A stretch of DNA of 64,000 nt from Flavobacteriales bacterium (lineage in GTDB: Bacteria; Bacteroidota; Bacteroidia; Flavobacteriales_F; PHOS-HE28). The notes under the pieces are model-generated. The model made no database searches, was not told where the DNA came from, and saw only the letters and a list, made by a program, of their open reading frames with translations. The stretch lies in assembly GCA_016703005.1 (NCBI GenBank), contig JADJCX010000001.1:1-64000 (forward strand), written 5' to 3'. This document shows, piece after piece, positions 1 to 10,500 of this stretch (the stretch's first letter is position 1; every line of letters begins with the position of its first letter). A program made the position numbers and the translations under genes.

Positions 1-578
1 TAGGATCTTGAGGTCATCCATGATGCCCACGCCACTGGCTTTCAACACGGCTTCTTTCCGTGTCCAGAAATCAAGGAATTGGCGCTTGCCATCGGCCGAG
101 GAAGCGATCACCGCGATCTCCTCCGGTGTGAAGTAATGTTCGGCAACGCTCAAATGGTCCACACGGCGCGACATGGTTTCGATGTCCACACCGAGTTCTG
201 AGTTGGCGATCCCGATGATAGGCATCCTTGGTATCGCTGGAAGTTGAAATGGACATCGTTGCCGCCCATCACCGGCTTACCGAATTCACCGCGTTGGAAG
301 GTAATGGAGGCCGGAGTTCGGCCTGTTGCTTTGCCCAGCACCGCGCGCAAAAAACCGTGGCCGAGCACATAGCGCTCGCGATCGGGATCGTGAACGAAGC
401 GTGCTGCACGGTCGCGTTCATGATCGTCGAGCATGCCCGACAAGTCGCTCAGCCTTGGTCGAAGCGCATCGAGGGTGGCAAAGTGCAGCGCAACCGTTCC
501 CGGTTCCGGAGGTCCTTCCCGCGGACCAGCCTGGGGTTTGCCGATCGAGGTGCAGAGAAGCACCAAGCTGCGTTCCAT
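1..578 (-). CDS. 4'-phosphopantetheinyl transferase (Sfp type), 3' end outside window, frame broken
   Basis: Transfers phosphopantetheine from CoA to the serine of carrier domains, which the PCP/ACP domains encoded just upstream need. The N-terminal part reads RYVLGHGFLRAVLG and then VHFN. The catalytic motifs follow in other frames: GVDIE (Mg-binding) and the FWTRKEAVLKASG helix, both typical of Sfp/AcpS family members. The frame changes twice between about positions 185 and 245: VHFN lies in one frame, SSDTKDAY in the next and IIGIANSELGVDIE in the third, so two single-base indels probably interrupt an intact gene. The start at 578 lies one base after the TAG stop of the preceding NRPS gene, so it is the third gene of that operon. 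The C-terminal end runs off the window. Family assignment is firm; whether the cell has a functional copy cannot be decided here. Confidence 0.85.
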
Positions 579-579
579 G

Positions 580-3500
580 CTAAACAGCTTCCACGGCGCG
601 CTTGCTCACCGCCAGATCGATGCAACTACCCAGTGCGGTGGCCAGGGTGCGCACATCGGGTTCCTTGATCATGCTGTAATGATCGCCGGGTACATGGCGC
701 ACATCTACGTTCTGGCTCCATTGAGCCCAACCCATGTGTTCCACACCGGTGCTGCCCAATGCCTTGAACACGGTTACCGGTCCATCATACGGACGCGCGG
801 CATAGTTGCGGATAGCATTGTCGTAGGTATCGATGATGTAGAAGTGCCGCAGTTTCGGTGGCAGCAGTTTGCCGCGTCGTTGATAGTATCTCACTGCCCG
901 GCGCATGATCGATCGGCGCAGCCCGTCCCACGGTTTTGCTTCCGTGGCCATCACTTTCAAGAACTCCAGCGGGTCGTAGGTGTCGAACAGTGCGAGCAAT
1001 GCGATCTCCTCACCGCTCTTGCTCAGTTGCTGGGCCATTTCGAAGGCCACGATGCCGCCGAAACTGTACCCGCCCAACAGGTAGGGCCCGCGCGGTCGCA
1101 CGGTGCGCAATTCATCAATGAAATGCGCGGCGATCTCGGATACGTTCTTGAACCGGATCGGCTTGCCGTCCTCTCCTTGGTGGAAGAAGGCATAGAACGG
1201 CTGGTCGTTGCCGAGATAGCGCGGTAGGAAGTGGTTGGCTTCGTCGCCATGCACGCAGAAGAAAGGGATGGCGTTGCCGTTCGGCTGTATGGCACTGAGG
1301 TTCGTCCATGTCGCACTCGCGCTGCCGTCCTGTAACAGTTTCGCCATGCCCGCGATGGTGGGCGCTTGGAAGAGCGTTTTAATGCAAGGCTCTTTCCGTG
1401 CTGTTGTTCCACCTGCGCCAACAACTGGATACCGATGAGCGAGTGGCCGCCGAGATCGAAGAAGTTGTCATGCACGCCTATGTCCTCCACGCCCAGCAAC
1501 TGGGACCAGATACCGGCAAGCATGCGCTCGAGATGGTCACGTGGTGCAACGTGCCGTGCGCGCATGGTCTTGGTGCGGAACTCCGGTGCTGGCAGCGCCT
1601 TCTTGTCCACCTTGCCGTTCGGGTTCAAAGGGAACTCGGGCATCACCACGAACGCTGCAGGCATCATGTGCTCGGGCAAGCGCTCGCGCAAGTGTTCGCG
1701 CAGGTCGGTCAGGAGCTTTTCCTGGGCTGGCGTGTCCGTCTCGATCGCATGGCCCGGCTGCGGCACAACGTAGGCGGTCAATTGCTTCTCCCCTGGTCCA
1801 TCGGTGCGGCAGATCACAACGCGGTCCTTCACGAGCGGATGATCGTCCATCGCAGCTTCGATCTCACCAAGTTCAATGCGGAACCCGCGCACCTTGACTT
1901 GTCCGTCCGAACGGCCCATGAACTCAACCGTACCGTCCGGCAACCAGCGCACAAGGTCGCCAGTTCGATAGAGCTTCGCCTTGGACTCATCTGCGGAGAA
2001 GGGATCGTTGATGAAGCGTTCCGATGTCAATTCAGGCTGGTTCCAATATCCCAAGGCCACACCATCACCACCCGCATACAATTCACCTTTTTGGCCGATC
2101 GCCATAGGCTGCAGCAATTCGTCCAGGATGTGCACCCGCGTGCTGCCGATCGGCTTGCCGATGGGCACATTGTTCTTGATGCTCTTCTCATCGTCGATGG
2201 CAAAGCAGCACGTGAACGTTGTGTTCTCCGTTGGACCATAACCATTGATCAGCACCCCAGGCCCAAGCACACGGAGCGCGCGCTTCACGTGGGGCACGCT
2301 CAGCACATCGCCTCCGGTAAGGATGTGTTTCACTCCGCGCAGGCCGTCCAGGTGATCGTCCACCAGCAGGTTGAAGAGACCAGCGGTGAACCAAACGGCG
2401 GTTACGCCATGCGATCGAATACTCTCCGTGATCTCGGCAAGCGTCGGTTTCTGCTGCGGTTGCAGCACGAGTTTGCCGCCGTTCAGCAGGGCACCCCAGA
2501 TCTCCAACGTGCTGGCATCGAAACTGATGTTGCTCAATTGCAGGAACACCTGGTGCGGTCCGAAAGGCAGGAAATTCTGGTCGCGCACAAGCCGTGTAAC
2601 AGCACGATGCGGAACAACGACACCCTTCGGCTTACCTGTGCTGCCGCTGGTGTACATGATGTATGCCGGTGCGTTCCCGTCGATCTCTTCCGTCCTGTCA
2701 TCCTGTCGACCGGAGAGAGGTAGGTCCTCTGCTTGCCCGCCGAGTTCCTCTACCAGCACAACTTCCGCATCGTGCTGCGGCAGAACGCCTTTGAGGTGCG
2801 CTTGAGTGAACAGCACACGCACCTTGGTATCCGCGAACATGTAGTGCAAACGATCCTCGGGGTAGGCCGGGTCGAAGGGCACGAAGCATCCACCGGCTTT
2901 CAGGATGCCCAGCATGGCGGCCACCATTCCGAAACAGCGGTCCATGCAAAGGCCTACGGGTTCGCCGGGCCGTATCCCTTTTGAGCGGAGCAGTGCTTCG
3001 ATCACCTCCACCTGCTGCGCGAGTTCCGAATAGGTGAGGCTCTTGTCGCCCAATTCCAGCGCCAAACGCGATCCATGTGCGCGCACCGTATCGTCGAACA
3101 GAGCTACAATGCTCCGATGGTTTCCTGTGGAAGTCCCGATCCATTCATCCGGGGGAAGTGGACCATCAACCTTGGTCGGAAGTTGCTCAGTGAGTTGGCC
3201 GATGCGCACGGAAGGATCGATCTTCACTTGCGTGATGATCGCCTCCAGCTCCGACATCCATCCGCTGACGGTGGAAGCGTCAAAGAGGTCGGCATTGAAG
3301 CTCCATTCAAGGGTCAACTTGTTTTCGTTGCCCGTGGCGTTCAAGAAGAGTTCGAAATTCTCGAAACGCCGTGGGTTGCTGATGAACGTGTGTGTGAGGC
3401 CCTTGAAGGCCACGCCATCGTCCATGTTCATGTCGATGTTGAACACCACGGGCACCAGTGGGATACGCCCCGGTTCGCGGGGTACGTTCAGCCTGCGCAC

Positions 3501-4562
3501 CAACGTGCCGAAGGTGTAACGCTGGTTCTCGAACGCGTCAAGAACCCCCGTACGGCGTTTTTTCAGATGTTCGGAGAACGGTGTCTCATCCGCGACGCGG
3601 CTGTGGAGCGCGAGCAGGTTGACACAGTGTCCCACCAAGTTCTTCATTCCGAAATCGCTTTGGCCTGCAGCGGGCAGACCGCAAACGATGTCGCCATCGC
3701 CGGTGAGCTTGTACAGGAGCGTTTCGAACGCGGTGAGCAGCGTGGTGACGAAGCTGGAGCCATTGCGCACGGCCACTTCCTTCAGCCCACGCACCAGATC
3801 CTGCCTCAGTTCGACATCAATGCGCTCGCTTTTGTACGTCTTGTACTTCGGGCGGGGGCGGTCCGTGGGAAGTTCCAGACGCGGGATGGGGCCGCTGAAC
3901 TGATCGAGCCAGAATTTCTCCGTTACCGCGTGCTCCGGGCTGCGCTGGAATTCGAGCTGGGCCAAGGCGAACGCGCTGAACGGGATGGCTTCCGGAAGTG
4001 CAGGAGATGTCCCCGCTGCGAAGGCGGAGTAGAAGCGGCCGATGTCGGCCATGATGATCCCCAAGCTCCAGCCGTCGCAGATGATGTGATGCCCTGTGAT
4101 CCGCAAGAGGTGTTCTTCCGGGGCGAGGCGAATGATCTGCGCGCGCAACAACGGACCATTGACCAGGTCGAAAGCCGTTGTCATATCGTGCTCGGCGATC
4201 ACATGCAGCGCAGCACTCCGTGCATCAGTGTCCTGACCCGACAAGTCGACCAGCGGAACTGCGATCGTGCACTCTTCCAATACGACCATGCGCATGCCGT
4301 TGGCATCACAAACGGCTCGCAGGCCCTCATGGCGCGTGCTCAATGCCATCACCCCTTTCTGCAAGGCCGAAACGTCCAGCGATCCGGCGAGCCTCAGGCT
4401 CACGCTCTCGTTGTATGCGCAACTGGCATCATCGCCCATGGAACTGGCGACGAACACTTCGCGTTGGGCTTCGGTGGTCGGTACGGTCTGTTGGATCGCG
4501 GGCCCAGCAAAGGGGTCGTGTTCCACAGGGACATAGCGGGTATCGATAGTGAATTTCTCCAT
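580..4562 (-). CDS. Non-ribosomal peptide synthetase module C-A-PCP-TE (single frameshift)
   Basis: Terminal module of the two-protein assembly line. Domains: condensation, residues about 30-460, with intact HHIICDG at 158-164; adenylation about 480-990, with YTSGSTGKPKG, NGYGPTE, YRTGD and NGKVDK; PCP about 1005-1075, with the carrier Ser1041 in LGGHSL; then a thioesterase with GGYSFGG (nucleophile Ser) and a late GDHY histidine. The binding-pocket residues read D682 A683 L686 W724 L748 G750 G774 T782 F783 K984, close to the known valine code DAFWxGGTFK, so a valine-like aliphatic amino acid is inferred. The frame is lost after GKSLALK at an A-run (T4 at 1377-1380 on the plus strand). One extra A restores KTLFQAPTIAGMAK into the thioesterase, so I treat 580-4562 as one protein. 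The start overlaps the upstream stop (TGATG), indicating translational coupling. Confidence 0.93.
1377..1380 (-). other. Frameshift site in NRPS gene between PCP and TE
   Basis: The coding strand has four A at the junction of the PCP and the thioesterase. Five A would keep the frame open from GKSLAL through KTLFQAPTI to the thioesterase. A homopolymer deletion in the consensus is the simplest explanation. A real split into an NRPS and a free type II thioesterase is possible but less likely, because the intact PCP C-terminal helix would then be lost. Confidence 0.75.
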
Positions 4563-7500
4563 CAGGCTTCTTCTTCGATCATCAAATACTTACCCGCTCG
4601 TTGCGGATCCGGTAGGAACCACGCTGCCTCACCCTTCGCTGAGCGGCCCAATCGCGCGCCCGGGACGGGCGCGTCCATTGCACGCACAATGCGCTCCCGG
4701 CGAGGAGCGGCACCGGTGGTCAGCGTGCGATTGATCGTTTCAACGCGGTAGAGGCGCTCGGGCATGAACCACGATGCGCGCAGTTCTGCACAGGTCAGTT
4801 CAATGGCTTCGATGATCCGATCCACATCCTCTTCGTTATGCGCAGTGGTGAGGAAGCTCGGGAAGTCGAGCACATGCACGCCATGGTAGCGCATCAACAT
4901 GAAATACAGCTCCGTGTAGTTGACGCTCTCATCGTACTTCAGTTTGAAGGCACTGCCGAAGTTGACGTACCAGTATGGAAGCTGTTCGCGCTCGAAGACA
5001 GCGTTGGCCCGGCGCACGAGATCCTCGGTCATTTCGTTCAGGCGTTCCTGCAATCCTGGTCCTTGCTCTTTCAAGTGCAGGAGCACGGCCTTGGCGGCGG
5101 CCATTGTAAGCGGATGCCGAACGAACGTTCCAGCGAAATAGGTCACGCCAGCCTCCGGCACACTGTCGTCCCCGAACTGCCAGTGGCCACCATCCAGTGC
5201 GTCCATCCAATGGCTTGTGCCCATCATGGCACCGATCGGAAGGCCCCCGCCGATCACTTTGCCATAGGTGGCGATGTCGGCCTTGATGCCGAAAAGTGCT
5301 TGTGCCCCACCTGGGTGCGTGCGGAAGCCGGTGATCACTTCATCAAAGATCAGCGCGGCGCCATGCTGCGTAGTGATCTCACGCACTTCGCGCAGGAAAT
5401 CCACCGGCCGGAATTCCATGCGACGGCTCTGCACGGGTTCCACAAGCACGGCTGCGGCTTCGTGGCAACGTTCGCGGATGATCTGTAAGCTTTCCGGAGT
5501 GCCGTAGTCGAGCACCAACATGTTGTGAACGGCTTCGGGCATGATACCCGGTGCGGCCGGGTAGCTCTTCTTGCTCTTCGATCCGCGGATGATCACTTCA
5601 TCGTTGATGCCGTGGTAGCTGCCCGCGAAACTGATGATGAGGCTGCGGCCCGTTACGGTACGCGCCATGCGCATGGCCCCCAACACGGCTTCGCTGCCGG
5701 TATTGCAAACGGCGGCGCGTTCATGGCCGCTCAGTTCACAGAGCAGGTGCGAGACTTCCGCAGCCAAAGGATGCATGGGGCCGATCTCCGCGCTGCGGTC
5801 AAGTTGCAGGTGGCAGGCTTGTTTGATGAAGTCGGGCATGTAACCGAACATGCTCGAACCGAACCCGTTCAGCACATCGATGTACTCGTGCCCATCGATG
5901 TCCCACAAATGACAGCCTTTGCTGCGGTCCACCACCACTTGGTAGATCAATTCCTTCAACTGTGGCTTGAACCCCGTGACCACCCGCGGGTCCGCCATTT
6001 CCTTTCGATGTTCGGTGGTGAAGGCCTTGCTCTTCGCGGTCTTTGCCACATAACGATCAACGAAAGCGTTGTACCACTCGCGTTGCTGTGGTGTGAAATC
6101 GTCCACCTTCTCCTTGACGATGCGCGCCTGCGCACCGAAGACCTTCCTCAATTCGGGTGCATCCTCCAACGCGTTGATGGTTCCACCGGCGACCTCGTCG
6201 GTGGCCTTTGCAGCAGCCGCTGGTGCACTGCCACCAACCGAGTAGCCTTTTGCCAATAGGTAGTCCGCGAGCTTGTCCAGGTTCGGGACTTCCTCGTTCA
6301 ATTGTCGGAACGAGATCTTCACGCCGAACTTCTTCGAGAGCGAGGTCGCTACTTGGGTGAGGAAGAGCGAGTCGAGACCCATCTCAAGGAAGGTCTCCTC
6401 GGGGCTGGCTTCGGCGAGTTCAAGTCCGGAGCTTTCTTCCAACAGTTTTTTGATCTGTGGGATCAGCGCGTCCTTCGGCGTGAGGTTGGCGTCGCCACTG
6501 TTCTGGTACCGGTGCTTCAATGGAAGTCGATGCGATGGGGCGTGACCACCGGCCAACCATAGACACGGGATCACCCAGTGACGGACGCGCTCGAAGGCAT
6601 AGGTCGGGAGCGAGATGCGATGACGCTTTTCGCGCTCGTAGAATTTGTTCCGATCGATCAGCACACCGCTCTGCCAGAGCCCACCAACGGCCTTGAGCAG
6701 TTGCGTGAGTTCATTGCCGTTGCCTGCGGAATCGGCGAGCGAGGAAACGGCTGCTTGTTTCTTGGGATCGCTGCTTTGCTGACGTGCGAGCGTTGTCGCG
6801 GTCGTGCGCGGGCCAACCTCCAGCATCACACGATCCGCATCGCGCCACGCGAACTTCACGGCTTGCGCGAAACGCACCGTAGCGCGCAGGTGATCGCTCC
6901 AATATTTGGAAGAGATCGCTTCCTCATCCTTCATCCACTGAGCGGTCACCGTGCTGATGATCGGGATGCGAGGCGCCTTCAGCTTCACGCTTTCCACAAC
7001 CTTCCTGTACGGGGCGATGATGGCGTCCATCATCGGGCTGTGGAAGGCGTGACTGGTTACCAGCAGCTTGCAGGTGATGCCCTCTTCTCCAGTCCCGGCG
7101 CTGAGCTTCGCGATGCCCTCGTGCGGGCCGCTGACCACGCACAGTTGTGGACCATTGTTCGCGGCGATGCTGCAACCTGCGGGCAGTTTCTTGGCTACAT
7201 CTTCTTCCGCTGCGCGAACACTGAGCATGCTGCCACCGGGCAGTTCCTGCATCATGCGTCCGCGGTTGGCGACGAGCTTCACAGCGTCTTCCAAGGAGAA
7301 TACGCCAGCGAGACAAGCAGCAGCGAACTCGCCGATGCTGTGTCCCATCATCGCATCCGGCGTGATGCCCCAGTGCATCCACAGCTTCGCGAGGCTGTAG
7401 TGCATAGTGAACAGTGAAGCCTGCGTGTAAACGGTCTGCTTCAGTTGCTCCCCGGCCTTCTCTTCTTCACCGGCTTTCGGGAAGATGATGGCCTTGAGGT

Positions 7501-10500
7501 CAACGTTGAGTTCTTTGCTGAAGAGCGCGCAGCACTGATCGAAGTGTTGCGCGAAGACCGGTTCGCTGGCATGCAGGTCGCGGCCCATGTTCACGTACTG
7601 CGACCCCTGTCCCGGGAACATGAAGACCACGCCCGGCGCGGCTTCGTGCAGTTCGCGTGTGCCGATCAGATTGGTGTCCTTGTTGGTGATCGCTTCGATC
7701 ACTTCGCCGTGACTTCCACCAACGATGAGGCGACGATGCTTGAAGTGACGACGACCCACCTGAAGCGTGAAGGCCGCATCAGCGAGCGATGCGTTCGGGT
7801 GTGCTTCGAGCCAGGCGCGGAGGTTCTCCGTCATGGCATCGAGCGAGGTCTTGCTCTTCGCGCTTAGCAGGAAGAGTTGCTTGTTGCGGGATGCGCTCGA
7901 CGGGGCGACCACTGGTGGCTCCGCGAGGATCACGTGCGCATTCGTTCCACCCACACCGAACGAAGAAACGCCAGCGATACGAGGTGTACCGGTGCGTGGC
8001 CAGGGAATATGTTCACTCGCCACACGGAACGGCGAGTTCGCGAAGTCGATGGACGGGTTTGGTGTTTCGAAACCCACGTTGGAGGGGATCACCTCCTCCA
8101 ACAAGGCCAAGGCGGTCTTGATCACGCCAGCGGCACCTGCCGCTGGTGTCAGGTGACCGATATTGCTCTTGATCGAACCGATCGCGCAATGATGGCCGTT
8201 TGTCTTGCCGCCGAATGCCAACGTCAGTGCTTCAACCTCGATCGGATCACCAAGTGGTGTGGCGGTGCCGTGTGTTTCCACATAGGTGATCTCGCTCGGC
8301 GACACACCCGCATCAGCCTGTGCCATGGCGATCACTTCGGCCTGGCCGCGCACGCTGGGTGCGGTGAAGCTGGCTTTGTCGCTACCATCGTTGTTGAGGG
8401 CCGCGCCTTTGATCGTCGCGTAGATGTGGTCGTTGTCGCGGATGGCATCGTCGAGACGTTTCAGCACGAGCATGCCCGTGCCATCGCTGAACGAAGTGCC
8501 TTTCCCTTGAGCATCGAAGGTGCGCGTACTGCCGTCCGGGCTGTACATGCCGCCTTCGTTGTAGAGAATGCCGCTGTTGATCGGCGCCGTGATCGATACA
8601 CCGCCCGCAAGCGCCATATCGCAGTCGCCATCACGCAATGCCTTGAACGCTTGTGCGATCGCGACGAGTGAAGTGCTGCACCCGGTGTGGAGGCTCAGTG
8701 CCGGTCCACGCAGATCGAACTCGAAGGCGAGGCGTGTGGCGATGTAGTCCTTTTCGTTCGCCGTCATCACGGCGAAATCGCCGACCTGATCGATCAGATC
8801 GGGGTGGCCGATGACATTGCGGGTGAAGTACGTGTTGTTGCCCATGCCGGCATACACACCGATCAGTCCTTCGTGCTTCGCAGGGTCGTATGCGGCATCT
8901 TCCAAGGCGGCCCAAGCCGTCTCCAGGAACACGCGCTGCTGCGGGTCCATCAGGGCGGCCAGGCGCGGGTTCACACCGAAGAAGCCAGCGTCGAACTTGT
9001 CCGCATCGGCGATCACGCCACGGGCCGGGACATAGTCGGGATCGTTCTTGATGGATTCAGGAATGCTCGGGTCCAGTTCCTCCTTGGTCCAGCGGCTGAT
9101 GCTGTTCTTTTTGTCGAGCAGGTTCTTCCACAGCTGCTCCACATTCTCCGCACCCGGGAAACGACCGCTCATGCCGATGATGGCGACGTCACCCTTTTTG
9201 GAACCACCTGATGCGGCCTTGCGAGCCTTGGCCATTTCCGATGGAGCGATCGCACCGACATCACCTTCCAGGAAAGCCGCGCATGCCTTGATCGTCGGAT
9301 GCTGATAGAGCTTCACGATGGGCAGCTTCAGGCCGTGGCCTTCGAGTTGCGCGACGCACTGGATGCTCAGCAAGGAATTGCCGCCGAGGTCGAAGAAGTT
9401 GTCGTCGATGCCAACACGGTCGATGCCGAGCAGGTCGGCCCACACGTTCGCGAGCGTTTTCTGCACACCGGTCTGCGGCGCTGCGAAGGCAACATCCAAT
9501 TCAGGACGTTTCACATCGGGTGCGGGCAGTGCCTTGCGATCGATCTTGCCACTGGGTGTGCGGGGCAATTCCTTCACGGCCACGAAGGCGGAAGGCACCA
9601 TGTAATCGGGGAGGAGGGAAGCGAGGTGCTTGCGCAGATCGTTCACGCTCACTTCGTGCTTCGCGACGTAGTAGCCGATGAGGCGCTTCAGACCGGGACG
9701 GTCCTCGCGCACGTTCGCGACGGCTTGTTCAATGGAAGCATGCTTCTCCAGCGCCACTTCCACTTCACCGAGTTCGATGCGATAGCCGCGCACTTTCACC
9801 TGGCCATCGATGCGGCCTTTGTAGTCGATCTCGCCGTTCGGCAATTCAGCCGCGCGGTCGCCCGTCTTGTACAGTCGTCCGCCAGCTTCGAACGGATCCG
9901 CGAGGAAACGCTCGGCTGTCAGATCATCACGACCGATGTAGCCGGTGGCAACGCAAGCACCACCGAGGTAGAGCTCGCCTTCTTCGCCCTTCTTCACGGG
10001 CTTCATCTGCTCATCGAGCACGAGCAATTTCACGTTGTCGATGGCACTGCCGATGTTGGGCAGTGCGGGCCAGGTCGAAGGATCACCGGTCAGTTCCAAT
10101 TCGCTCACAACGTGACCTTCCGTCGGTCCGTATTGGTTGCAGAAGCGGCAGCCGGGAAGATGCTTGAAGAAGTTCGCGACCGCAGGCGTGATCTTCAATT
10201 GCTCCCCACTGGTGAAGACCTCTTTCAAGGAGGATGGCACTTCTCCGGTGCGTTCCACGGCCTCGGCCAGGTATTGCAGCGCCACGAAAGGCACGATGAT
10301 GCGGTTGATCTTCTCCGCGATGATCTTGCGCAAAAGCTGCGTGCTGTTCAGTCGATCTTCGTCGGTGATCAGCACCAAGGTGCCGCCTTGTGCGAACGTG
10401 GTGAAGAGTTCCTGGAAGCTCACGTCGAAGCTGATCGGCGCGAACTGCAATGTGCGATCGCCTTCTTTCAGCACCGATGTGCGCAGTTGCCACTGGATCA

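Noticed and set aside
1377..1380. Programmed ribosomal frameshifting at the A-run of the NRPS gene
   Set aside because: A 4-A run without slippery heptamer and pseudoknot, plus similar homopolymer breaks elsewhere, makes a consensus error more likely.
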